Positions 24,190 to 32,048 of a DNA stretch of 64,000 nucleotides are shown here, in pieces; position 1 is the stretch's first letter; each line of letters opens with the position of its first letter. This stretch comes from Phycisphaerales bacterium UBA3190 (lineage in GTDB: Bacteria; Planctomycetota; Phycisphaerae; Phycisphaerales; UBA1924). The translations under genes and the position numbers were made by a program. Below the pieces are notes generated by a model. That model did no database searches. It had not been told where the DNA came from and was given only the letters and a program-made list of their open reading frames with translations. The stretch covers positions 1-64,000 of the forward strand of contig DEXG01000036.1 of NCBI GenBank assembly GCA_002364005.1, given 5' to 3'.

Positions 24190-25191
24190 TCAGGGCGCGT
24201 CTGAGTCTTCCTCGTCGACATCGACCAACGGGATATCGGGTAGGTCGTCCGCGACTTGTTCATGAGGCATTGGTTCGTGGATTTGACCATACTGGGGCGT
24301 TTGCGGGCGAATCACATGTGCCCCGCACTCTGGGCAACGGTTGGTGTCGAGATCGACGAGGTCGTAGTCGCAGAACGGGCACTCGTCGTATCCTTCCACG
24401 GGGATGATCCCACTCCGGTGGGTGAGTATCACATAGACACTCCCAGCGGCGGCATATGAAAGCGGAAGCCCGTACAGGACCAGTGGGACGATGAAGCACA
24501 CCGTGGTGATCCCGACGATGATCGAGATCAGGATCGCGATGAAGAACAATCGCCAGGCCGAGTTGCGGGTGATCCGCCAGCTCTCGCTGATCGATTCGAT
24601 CGGGCCCAACTGCGGGCCGAGCGGATCAGCGCAGAGGAGGGTTGCAAAGTACAACCGGACACCCAAGTACAGGGCGATCCCCGCTAGGCCGAAGACGAGC
24701 ACGAACAACATCAGGATCGTGAATCCCGAGTTCCCCGCGGTTGTTCTGGAGAGCATGACAGTGAGGACGCCGAACGGGATGGTGGCAAGCAGTGCGCCAA
24801 GCTGAATGATCAGCCCAATGAGTACAACCGATGGCCAGCGTCGGAAGCCGATGAGGATGTCAGCGAAGATTGAGTGCTGACCCCGGAATGTGCGGCAGGC
24901 GATGTAGATCGGGCCCACACTGAGCGGGCCGGTGATCAGGATCGAGTGCAACATCTCAAACGGGCGGACCATGGCATCAATGCCGAAGATCATGTTGTCG
25001 AGCAGGGTGATGACGATGCCCACGATGAAGCCGTAGATGATGATCAGAGCCGCACAACCAACGAGCGTGCCCCAGCGTTCGGCGAGAACGGCATGGGCGC
25101 TGGAGAATACCGACCCGATGGAGATTCGCCCTATGGGTGCGATGGGGCTCAGCGACTGGAGCGGAGCGCTCTTGTCGGCAAACGAGCTCAT
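24190..25191 (-). CDS. Multi-pass membrane protein with C-terminal zinc ribbon
   Basis: The 333-residue protein has about six hydrophobic segments (for example LVGCAALIIIYGFIVGIVITLL, VVLIGLIIQLGALLATI, FTILMLFVLVFGLAGIALYL, LFFIAILISIIVGITTVCF), with GPIESISESWRITRNSAW before the last pair, as in the YIP1/glycerophosphodiester-phosphodiesterase-associated membrane domain. After the membrane part come CPFC and CPECG with 11 residues between the pairs, a cytosolic zinc ribbon, and a Pro/Asp-rich acidic tail. Function is unknown. Its start overlaps the stop of the preceding gene (TAATG), so the pair is likely co-translated. Confidence 0.75.
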   Translation of the reverse strand: MSSFADKSAPLQSLSPIAPIGRISIGSVFSSAHAVLAERWGTLVGCAALIIIYGFIVGIVITLLDNMIFGIDAMVRPFEMLHSILITGPLSVGPIYIACRTFRGQHSIFADILIGFRRWPSVVLIGLIIQLGALLATIPFGVLTVMLSRTTAGNSGFTILMLFVLVFGLAGIALYLGVRLYFATLLCADPLGPQLGPIESISESWRITRNSAWRLFFIAILISIIVGITTVCFIVPLVLYGLPLSYAAAGSVYVILTHRSGIIPVEGYDECPFCDYDLVDLDTNRCPECGAHVIRPQTPQYGQIHEPMPHEQVADDLPDIPLVDVDEEDSDAP

Positions 25192-25982
25192 TACGACATC
25201 TCGCTGCGTTTCTGCAGGTTCAGGATCAGCTCGACTTGTCCTATGGGCTGTGCGAGTTCCGTCGCGATTTCTCTGCTGGATTTGCCCTGAAGAGCCAGTG
25301 CCTGGATCTGATCAGAGATCGTGATTTCCGGTTCTGTCGGGGCGGGTGGTGTCGAGACTGGGGCGATACGCCCGGCCACGCGGGTTTGGCGTTCTTCGAT
25401 ATCCTGCTCGACGCGTGCACGATCCAGCAGGGCGGGGTCGATGGTTCGCGTGGGCGTTGAAGTGGGCGGCGTCGAAACTTCATTCGAGTCCGTTGCGGGC
25501 GCATCGCTGCGTGCAACGGCCCGATTGAGTTGGTCGAGCTTGGTGTCTGCTTCTTCAATAAGCAACTCGAGTCGGGCGGCTTTGTTATCCAATGCAGCAC
25601 CAAGGCGACGGGCGATGTCCTCGGCATCGACCATCAGCTTGCGTCCGGGTTCCATACTTTGTTCTGCGTGGTCACGGATTTCGGCGATGCGCTCCGAGGG
25701 GGTTCCCATGGTATTGGCACGGGAGCGATTCTGTTGCGATGTCTTTCGCAGAGCGCGCATCATCAGAAACACGAGCATCACCATCGCCCCGATGATCAGG
25801 ATGTTGGGCAGCAGCGAGTTCTCCGCATTGAAGCGTTCAAGCAGGCTCCCATACCCACTGGGCTGGGTTTGCACCTCGACAACCCCCGAATCAGGTGTAT
25901 CCTGGGTCATCTGCGCATCGGTCGCTGCAGATTGGGCGGCGGGTTGTTCGTTCTGGGGCGGGGTAGTGGGTCCGAGTTGCAC
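25191..25982 (-). CDS. Single-pass membrane protein with coiled-coil and HTH-like C-terminus
   Basis: A 263-residue protein of unknown family. A Gln/Ala/Thr-rich N-terminal region is followed by a membrane helix (LLPNILIIGAMVMLVFLMMRAL, about residues 57-78), then a charged helical stretch likely to form a coiled coil (ARLELLIEEADTKLDQLNRA), a Pro/Thr-rich linker, and a C-terminal block DQIQALALQGKSSREIATEL followed by AQPIGQVELIL that looks like a helix-turn-helix. The GTG at 25982 is preceded by GGAG 8 bases away. The following gene overlaps by one base, so the two probably work together. DNA or protein binding by the C-terminal block is only a guess. Confidence 0.65.
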   Translation of the reverse strand: MQLGPTTPPQNEQPAAQSAATDAQMTQDTPDSGVVEVQTQPSGYGSLLERFNAENSLLPNILIIGAMVMLVFLMMRALRKTSQQNRSRANTMGTPSERIAEIRDHAEQSMEPGRKLMVDAEDIARRLGAALDNKAARLELLIEEADTKLDQLNRAVARSDAPATDSNEVSTPPTSTPTRTIDPALLDRARVEQDIEERQTRVAGRIAPVSTPPAPTEPEITISDQIQALALQGKSSREIATELAQPIGQVELILNLQKRSEMS

Positions 25983-26029
25983 GCGTAAAACTCCGCTTCT
26001 GCATTGAGCGCTTCGTCACTGAGCCACAA

Positions 26030-26035
26030 TATCAT
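26030..26035 (+). promoter_or_regulatory. -10 box for leaderless tilS
   Basis: TATCAT is followed by 6 bases and the GTG at 26042; no ribosome-binding site is present. Confidence 0.45.
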
Positions 26036-26041
26036 CGCGGT

Positions 26042-27112
26042 GTGAACGATGCAAGCAGCCAAGACCCCGAGCAGCAATCAATGCCCCCCCTTGGGGCAGA
26101 TCACCCGAGCGTGGCGCGGATCCTGCGCCGCTGGCGACAGCTGAGCGGTGGGCGGCATACCCGCGATCCGGACCGGAAAACGCTGGTGGCCTGCAGCGGT
26201 GGGGCCGATTCGGTCGCCCTTGCTATCGCTTTGGCCCAGATCCCTTCCTCCTGTGTACTCGCCCACATCCAGCACGATATGCGAACGCCCGAACAGGCCG
26301 AGCACGACCGGGCGTATGTTGAAGCGCTGGCCAAGCGCCTGGGTGTGGATTGTGCGTTTGGGATCGCCGCAGTCAGTGAAGAGCCCGGCAATCTGGAAGC
26401 CAATGCCCGCGAGGCGCGATATCAAGAACTGGCACGAATCGCCGACGAGCATGCCTGCCCGTACATTGCCACCGGGCACCATGCCGATGACCAACTGGAA
26501 ACCCTGCTCATGCACCTGATGCGGGGATCGGGCACCCGGGGGATGTCGGGGATGCGTCCAGCAACCCCGCTCGGGAACAAGACCCTCTTGCGTCCGCTGC
26601 TGGAAATCCCACGCAACGAGATCGAGACGATGCTGCGTGAACTGGATATCGCCTGGTGCCACGACCAGACGAACGACGATCCGGCCTATGTACGCAATCG
26701 CATCCGCCAGGATCTCTTGCCATTGCTCAGGCGATTGGATCCCGAGATCGCCCGTCACGCCAGTCAGTGGTCGCAGGACCTGGTCGCGATGCAGGAGGTC
26801 ATGGACGAACGCGTCGAAGCAACCCTCATGGAACCGTGCACCATCACAGACAGCCAGTGGCGGTGGCCGCGTGAGCTCCTCCAGGCCCACCCCGACATCA
26901 TGCTCGGCTATCTTCCGGGGCTGTATTGCCTGCGTGTGCTCGACAACGAGGGCGCCGATCGGATCACGCGTCGGGCAATCGATTCATGGATCCGATCGGT
27001 GAAAAGCGATTCAAACAATCCGACCGAGCACCGCATCGGACCTATCGTTGCCCATATTCGAGCGCACGAGGTGCGTTTTACCCCAGCTGAAAGCTCCGAG
27101 TTGTCCACATGA
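26042..27112 (+). CDS. tilS: tRNA(Ile)-lysidine synthase
   Basis: TilS converts C34 of the CAU-anticodon tRNA-Ile to lysidine so that it reads AUA. The 356-residue product has the N-type ATP pyrophosphatase P-loop VACSGGADSVALAIAL (about residues 49-64), HIQHDMR, EANAREARYQ, ATGHHADDQLETLLMHLMRGSG and the RPLLEI block, all typical. It is shorter than E. coli TilS (432) and the C-terminal domains are reduced. The GTG start has no ribosome-binding site, only a -10 box. The stop overlaps the next start (ATGA). AUA decoding makes this gene essential in most bacteria. Confidence 0.93.
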   Translation: MNDASSQDPEQQSMPPLGADHPSVARILRRWRQLSGGRHTRDPDRKTLVACSGGADSVALAIALAQIPSSCVLAHIQHDMRTPEQAEHDRAYVEALAKRLGVDCAFGIAAVSEEPGNLEANAREARYQELARIADEHACPYIATGHHADDQLETLLMHLMRGSGTRGMSGMRPATPLGNKTLLRPLLEIPRNEIETMLRELDIAWCHDQTNDDPAYVRNRIRQDLLPLLRRLDPEIARHASQWSQDLVAMQEVMDERVEATLMEPCTITDSQWRWPRELLQAHPDIMLGYLPGLYCLRVLDNEGADRITRRAIDSWIRSVKSDSNNPTEHRIGPIVAHIRAHEVRFTPAESSELST

Positions 27113-27498
27113 GCAACACCGAAAACAAACGAATCTCTCTCGTCGGCCATTGTGGGCCAGATGCCTTTGCGCTCCGCAGCGCCATCGCTGGGTTCATCCC
27201 CGGCGCAGAGATCACGATGCTCAACAGTCTCGCTGAGTTTGAGTCCCAGATCGCTGACTTTGATCTGCACCTCGTCAACCGCGTGCTCGACGGCTCGTTC
27301 CCCGACGATTCGGGTATCGAACTCATCCGTGCCAACCACGCTGGCAGCCCGCCCATGATGCTCATCTCGAACTTTCCAGAAGCACTTCAGAGTGCCGTCG
27401 AAGCCGGAGGCGTCATGGGTTTCGGCAAACGCGCTATGCGATCAGCAGAAGCACAGGCCGCGTTGCAAGTCGCCCTCGGCATCTCAAGCAACTCATAA
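27109..27498 (+). CDS. Degenerate receiver-like (pseudo-REC) small protein
   Basis: The 129-residue protein has the length and alternating strand-helix pattern of a CheY receiver: ISLVGHCGPDAFALRSAI, FDLHLVNRVLDG, SGIELIRAN, PPMMLISNFPEALQSA, GVMGFGKRAMRSAEAQ. The acidic pair after strand 1 is missing, the phospho-acceptor Asp after strand 3 appears to be Asn (LHLVNRVL), and the Lys of strand 5 is kept (FGKR). Phosphorylation is therefore unlikely. It overlaps tilS by four bases and precedes pepP by 11 bases, so it is co-transcribed; its link to tRNA modification or peptide turnover is unknown. Distant homology judged by eye. Confidence 0.6.
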   Translation: MSNTENKRISLVGHCGPDAFALRSAIAGFIPGAEITMLNSLAEFESQIADFDLHLVNRVLDGSFPDDSGIELIRANHAGSPPMMLISNFPEALQSAVEAGGVMGFGKRAMRSAEAQAALQVALGISSNS

Positions 27499-27509
27499 GG
27501 ACCGTACAC

Positions 27510-28727
27510 ATGGACACCGCCATCAAAGTCAGCGAGTACCAGGCTCGCCGCAAGAAAGTCAGTACAGCACTCAAAGGGAGCGTCGGGCTTGTGTTCGCCG
27601 GCGCTGGTTCGCCGCCACTCCGAGGCGAGTGGTTCCCCGATATGGACTTCCGGTACCTCACGGGGATCAGCGATGAGCCCGGGGCCGTGGTCCTCTTTGA
27701 TCCGACGAACCCGAACCCCAAGCGCCGAACCATCCTGTTCCTCAAGCCGGTCAACCCCGAGATGGATGTCTGGGACGGCTACCGCGACCACATCTCCCAG
27801 GAACTGCGCGATCGTTACGGCTTTGACACTGTCATGCGAACCATGGCCCTGCCGCGCTTCCTGACCGAAGGTGCCCGACGCACGAAGAAACTCTCGTGCC
27901 TCCACCCGACCGCGGCGTATACCCAACCGCTCACGCCCGATCTAGAGATCTTCCAGAAGGTCGCATCTCGCATGCCGGGCTGCTCGATCGTCGATCAGAG
28001 CGAGGTCATCACCTCACTTCGTTTGGTCAAGAGTCCTGCGGAGATCAAGCAGATCAACGCCGCGATCAAGGCGACCCACAACGGCCTCAATCGTCTCATG
28101 GCCAAGCTCAAGCCCGGTGTCGGTGAGCGTGATCTGCACAACGCGCTGGTTGGCGGGTTCGCCGAGGCCGGCTCGGTCCGCAACGCGTTCGATCCCATCG
28201 TCGGCTCGGGCCACAACGCGACGGTGCTGCACTACAAAGAAAACAACGGCGTCTGCAATGACGGGGACCTGATCGTCGTCGACAGCGGCGCTGAGATCAA
28301 CGGCTACGCATCCGATATCACCCGTGTCTTCCCGGCCAACGGCAAGTTCACCAAGGAACAGGCCAAGCTCTACAACATCGTGCTCAAATCACAGATCGCG
28401 GCAATCAAGGCCGTCAAGCCAGGCGCCACCATGGCCCAGGTCGACGAGGCATCACGCAAGGTGATCCGAGACGCAGGCTATGGCGATCAATACCTGCACG
28501 GCGTTGGGCACCACCTGGGGCTCGAGACGCATGACCCGTCACCGGATGTCAAGCTCAAGCCGGGCATGGTGGTGACCATCGAGCCGGGGATCTACCTGCA
28601 GGACAAGTCGATCGGTATCCGCATCGAAGACGACATCCTCGTCACCGAGAAGGGGAACCGCAACCTCTCGTCGATGATCCCCAAAACCGTCGCCCAAGTT
28701 GAAGCGGCGATCAAAGCTGCACAATAA
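27510..28727 (+). CDS. pepP: Xaa-Pro aminopeptidase (M24B)
   Basis: This 405-residue enzyme removes N-terminal residues preceding proline. It has the N-terminal creatinase domain (FRYLTGISDEPGAVVLF) and the C-terminal pita-bread fold with all five metal ligands: VVDSGAEINGYASDITR (two Asp), HGVGHHLGLETHD (His), TIEPGIYL (Glu) and IRIEDDILVT (Glu). The GHHLGLETHD stretch matches AMPP of E. coli. Start ATG 27510, preceded by AAGGA in the gap after the pseudo-receiver. A terminator whose stem encodes the end of the opposite gene follows. Confidence 0.94.
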   Translation: MDTAIKVSEYQARRKKVSTALKGSVGLVFAGAGSPPLRGEWFPDMDFRYLTGISDEPGAVVLFDPTNPNPKRRTILFLKPVNPEMDVWDGYRDHISQELRDRYGFDTVMRTMALPRFLTEGARRTKKLSCLHPTAAYTQPLTPDLEIFQKVASRMPGCSIVDQSEVITSLRLVKSPAEIKQINAAIKATHNGLNRLMAKLKPGVGERDLHNALVGGFAEAGSVRNAFDPIVGSGHNATVLHYKENNGVCNDGDLIVVDSGAEINGYASDITRVFPANGKFTKEQAKLYNIVLKSQIAAIKAVKPGATMAQVDEASRKVIRDAGYGDQYLHGVGHHLGLETHDPSPDVKLKPGMVVTIEPGIYLQDKSIGIRIEDDILVTEKGNRNLSSMIPKTVAQVEAAIKAAQ

Positions 28728-28748
28728 GAACACGGTTCAACCGACCCA

Positions 28749-29387
28749 TCAGCCCGCGAGTTCGCGGGCTTTTTTGATGAGCGCATCAACCTCATCCTGA
28801 TCGCTGTAAGAATACAGCTTGATGACATGACGATCAGGCCCGATCAGTAGGAGCGACCCAGGGTGGTCGATGTTGCGGAACCCATCATCCGTGTTCAACT
28901 CGCCCAGATGGAAGTTCACGCCCATCAGCAGGATCTGGGTCATCTCCGGTGTACCGCTCCCGAACTTCCAGCGTGTGGGGTCGGCCTTGAACCCGTCTGC
29001 GTACCGCTTCATCACTTCTGGCGTATCAATCTCAGGGTCGATCGAGATACTGAGCAGTTGTAAGTCGGTATCCTGCGTCGCGTGTTGGATTTCTCGCATG
29101 GTGGCCGTCACCGTGGGGCAGATCAGCGGGCAGCTCGTGTAGAAGAACTCCACAACGGTGTATTTGCCATCGAGATAGGACTGATCGAACGCTTCGCCCT
29201 CCCGATCCACCAGATTAAAAGTCGGGATGAACAACGCCGAATACGGGTTTTCGTTCTCATTGAGGTCGATCACCTGCCCCTCAGGGATCCCGCCCGGCTT
29301 TGGTGCAAAGAAAAACCAGTAGATCATGATCCCGATGAAGGTGAGCACCAGAAGAGCAATTGAACGCAAGAGTACACGGGGGTTCAT
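28749..29387 (-). CDS. SCO1/SenC-type copper chaperone
   Basis: SCO proteins deliver copper to the CuA site of cytochrome c oxidase. The 212-residue product has one N-terminal membrane anchor (LLRSIALLVLTFIGIMIYWFFF), then a thioredoxin-like domain with YTSCPLICPTV (the CxxxC copper ligands) and NIDHPGSLLLI (the His ligand) about 95 residues later. It is the last gene of an operon with ctaB and an ABC exporter, 22 bases after the permease. The ATG at 29387 is used; the open frame upstream overlaps the permease and is not family-like. A terminator stem of the opposite strand is embedded in its last codons. Confidence 0.92.
   Translation of the reverse strand: MNPRVLLRSIALLVLTFIGIMIYWFFFAPKPGGIPEGQVIDLNENENPYSALFIPTFNLVDREGEAFDQSYLDGKYTVVEFFYTSCPLICPTVTATMREIQHATQDTDLQLLSISIDPEIDTPEVMKRYADGFKADPTRWKFGSGTPEMTQILLMGVNFHLGELNTDDGFRNIDHPGSLLLIGPDRHVIKLYSYSDQDEVDALIKKARELAG
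28751..28775 (+). terminator. Terminator of the tilS-pepP operon, inside the SCO gene
   Basis: AGCCCGCG (28751-28758), AGTT loop, CGCGGGCT (28763-28770), followed by six T. The stem is also the final codons of the convergent SCO1 gene. Confidence 0.85.
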
Positions 29388-29409
29388 ACCCGATCGTACG
29401 CACGCGGGC

Positions 29410-30174
29410 TTAGCTGGTTTGGCGAGAGCGTGAGATCGTCCAGGCCCCGAGCAGGATGCCGAACAACGCGAAGCCAATGGAGACGGACCAGGCGATAGCA
29501 GGGCTCATCTGATCGCTCATGCCAAGCGCATCCCGCATCGCCGCGTGGGCCCAGGTCAGCGGGTTCACAAGCGTGATGACCCGCAACCAGCCCGCGGCAT
29601 CCTCAACCGGAAACACCGCCCCCGACACGAGCCACATGGGCATCAGCACCGCGTTCATCACCCCATGGAACCCTTGGGTCGAATCCACGATCCAAGCCAG
29701 TGCCAACCCCAGCCCGATCAGCGCGATCGAGATGCAGGCCAACGCCGCGATCGCTCCGAGGGCACCGACCAGCGTCAGTTCGTGCCCCAGCAGCGGGAGT
29801 GTGAGCAGTACGACCATGGCCTGTATCAGAGCGATCAGACTCCCAGCACCGATCTTGCTCAGGGCGATCGACCAGCCCGGGGCGGGGGACACAAGAGCCG
29901 CCCGGAGCACACCGTCCTGACGATCCTGAATCAATGAGATGGACGCAAAGATTGAGGCGAACATCACGGTCAGCGAAGCCATGCCCGGGATGGTGTACGC
30001 CGTCAGATTCGACTGCCCGCCTGCGACATCGCCCACGGCCTTGGAGAAGCCCCCAACGATGAACAGCCAGATCAGCAGCGGGGTCGCGATCGACGCGATA
30101 ATGCGCGATGGTTGGCGCATCTGACGAATCAGCTCCCTTTTGCTCAACGCAGACATGGCACGCAAACCGATCAC
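29410..30174 (-). CDS. ABC-2 type transporter permease
   Basis: The 254-residue permease has six hydrophobic helices in the ABC-2 pattern: IIASIATPLLIWLFIVGGF, ASLTVMFASIFASISLI, LIALIQAMVVLLTLPLLG, ALACISIALIGLGLALAW, MNAVLMPMWLVSGAVFPV and AIAWSVSIGFALFGILLG. The GTG at 30174 overlaps the TGA of the ATPase gene (GTGA), suggesting coupled translation; an ATG at 30156 is an alternative. Between ctaB and SCO1, the pair resembles ABC exporters found in oxidase or NosDFY-type copper-maturation clusters, but the substrate is unknown. Confidence 0.88.
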   Translation of the reverse strand: MIGLRAMSALSKRELIRQMRQPSRIIASIATPLLIWLFIVGGFSKAVGDVAGGQSNLTAYTIPGMASLTVMFASIFASISLIQDRQDGVLRAALVSPAPGWSIALSKIGAGSLIALIQAMVVLLTLPLLGHELTLVGALGAIAALACISIALIGLGLALAWIVDSTQGFHGVMNAVLMPMWLVSGAVFPVEDAAGWLRVITLVNPLTWAHAAMRDALGMSDQMSPAIAWSVSIGFALFGILLGAWTISRSRQTS

Positions 30175-31064
30175 GGGTTCACCCCCGTCTGGGTTCGGAT
30201 CGAGTAGACATCCTCGAGCGTGGGCGGGGCGAGCGTCAATGACGCGGATGGAATCGGACACCCCTCAAGCAGATCCGCACGGGCGTGGGGGACGATGAGC
30301 AATCGGTCGATCCGATGGGCTTGAAATCCTTCTGTTTGCAGCCACGAGGCGAGGCGGTCGATGTCTGATTCTTCCTGGGCCACGATCCGGAGCACCCGCT
30401 CGCCAAGCGTCGAACGCAGCGCCTTGGGTGTATCGATGCAGACGCTGTGGCCCTCACGCATCATGACGACCCGGTCGGCACGCTCCGCCTCATCGATCAG
30501 GTGCGTCGCCAGCAGGACCGTCATGCCGAGCGATTGACGGACCCGAAGCATCGAATCCCAGAACGATCGCCGTGCATCGATATCGAGCCCGGTTGTTGGC
30601 TCGTCGAGCAGCAGCACGCTCGGGTGCGGGATCAACGCCCGAGCCAGATCGGCCCTTCGAGCCAGACCGCCAGAGAGATGCCGAACCTGCTCACCGATGC
30701 GATCAGCAATACCAAGCTCCGCAACAACAGAATCGATACGGCCCTTTGTCGTCGCTCGATCTAAGCCGTGCATCGCTCCTGCCAACTGGAGGTTTTCACG
30801 AACCGTGAGCAGGACATCAAGCGCAGGTGTCTGAAAGACGACCGACAACCCAGCCCGGGATGTCGGTGAAATCAACGCACCCGATTCCGGTCGTATCGTC
30901 TGCGATATCACACCCATCAGGGTCGATTTGCCTGATCCATTGGGACCAAGCATCGCCAGCATTTCCCGATCAGCACTGAGCGAGAAGCCGTCAAGGGCCA
31001 CACGATCCGGTTCGCCCTTACGGCGGTAGACAACACGCAGGTCTCGCACTTCGATGGCGCTCAA
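30171..31064 (-). CDS. ABC transporter ATP-binding protein
   Basis: The 297-residue ATPase has Walker A GPNGSGKST (about residues 39-47), Q-loop region VVFQTPALD, signature LSGGLARRADLARAL and Walker B VLLLDEPTTGLD, then ATHLIDEAERAD. The C-terminal 80 residues form the extra domain common in drug or copper-linked ABC-2 ATPases. The first A of its ATG sits within the end of ctaB (four-base overlap, 31061-31064). It partners the permease encoded immediately downstream. Confidence 0.93.
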   Translation of the reverse strand: MSAIEVRDLRVVYRRKGEPDRVALDGFSLSADREMLAMLGPNGSGKSTLMGVISQTIRPESGALISPTSRAGLSVVFQTPALDVLLTVRENLQLAGAMHGLDRATTKGRIDSVVAELGIADRIGEQVRHLSGGLARRADLARALIPHPSVLLLDEPTTGLDIDARRSFWDSMLRVRQSLGMTVLLATHLIDEAERADRVVMMREGHSVCIDTPKALRSTLGERVLRIVAQEESDIDRLASWLQTEGFQAHRIDRLLIVPHARADLLEGCPIPSASLTLAPPTLEDVYSIRTQTGVNP

Positions 31065-32032
31065 AGCAGCAACCCCCGTACACCCGCCTCAGCGACCAGC
31101 ACGATCAGATACACCGGGAGGTGAATGATTGAGCCGAAAAACGCGACCTTGGCCGCTTTATCACTGCGTGAAATGGCGAACTTCAGACTGAGCCACACCA
31201 TCATCAGGCCCAACAGCACCGATGCGGTCCCTGTGGCCCAGCCGCTGAGTTCGGGGGTGATCCGTAACGGCAGCAAGCCCGCGGGGATCAGCAATGCTGA
31301 GGTAATCACCATGGTGGCCGCGGTGTGATTCCCGATCGGATCCACGATCGGGAGCATCCTGAACCCGCCCAGCTCGTAATCAATGCGGCACATCCAGGCG
31401 ATGGCAAAGAAGTGGGGCAGCTGCCAGAGGAACATGATGCAGAACAGCATCAGCCCGACCGGCTCAACCAACGGGGCAAATCCTGTCCCCGTGGCGACCG
31501 CAGTCGTGCCGATCATCGTTGGCAATGCACCGGGTACCGCCCCGATGAGTGTATTGGTAATGGTAATGGGCTTGAGCGGCGTGTAGATCAGCACATACGA
31601 CGCGGTTGTTGCCAGCGCCACCAGCGCCGGGAGCATCCCGGCGGTGAAACCAAGGATCGCACACCCAAGTACGGTCATGCCCAAGCCGAATAGGAGCACG
31701 AATCGGGATGAGAGTCGCCGTGAGGGAATCGGGCGGACCCGGGTGCGTTTCATCAACGCGTCACGATCGGATTCGTACCACATGTTGAGTGCGTTGGCAC
31801 CGCCGGAAGCGATCGCCGTACCGAGCCCGACACCGATGATGAGCCGAACCCAATCGAATGCCGTCTCAACGCCGTAATGGAGCCCACCAAGCCCCAGCCC
31901 GACCAACGCGGTGATGGTCACCAGCTTGGTAATTCCGGGTTTGGTCAGTTCTTTGCACGCAGAGAAAATCGAGCCAGATGCTCCGGATTCATCGCTGATC
32001 GCGACCGTTTCACTGTGTGTCGGCGTGCTCAC
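31061..32032 (-). CDS. ctaB: Protoheme IX farnesyltransferase (heme O synthase)
   Basis: CtaB/CyoE joins a farnesyl group to heme b, making heme O for terminal oxidases. The 323-residue membrane protein has a UbiA-family fold with about eight helices and the signature NMWYESDRDALMKRTRVRP (Asp-rich prenyl-diphosphate site, about residue 83). WQLPHFFAIAW and DYELGGFRML are the second conserved block. The GTG at 32032 has no ribosome-binding site but a -10 box 5 bases upstream. It heads an operon with an ABC exporter and SCO1, all consistent with oxidase maturation. Oxidase structural genes are not in the window. Confidence 0.95.
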   Translation of the reverse strand: MSTPTHSETVAISDESGASGSIFSACKELTKPGITKLVTITALVGLGLGGLHYGVETAFDWVRLIIGVGLGTAIASGGANALNMWYESDRDALMKRTRVRPIPSRRLSSRFVLLFGLGMTVLGCAILGFTAGMLPALVALATTASYVLIYTPLKPITITNTLIGAVPGALPTMIGTTAVATGTGFAPLVEPVGLMLFCIMFLWQLPHFFAIAWMCRIDYELGGFRMLPIVDPIGNHTAATMVITSALLIPAGLLPLRITPELSGWATGTASVLLGLMMVWLSLKFAISRSDKAAKVAFFGSIIHLPVYLIVLVAEAGVRGLLL

Positions 32033-32037
32033 GCATA

Positions 32038-32043
32038 ATCGTA
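32038..32043 (-). promoter_or_regulatory. -10 box for leaderless ctaB
   Basis: On the minus strand TACGAT is followed by TATGC and the GTG at 32032. It lies between the end of the nuclease gene and ctaB, giving the oxidase operon its own start. Confidence 0.5.
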
Positions 32044-32048
32044 GTCCC

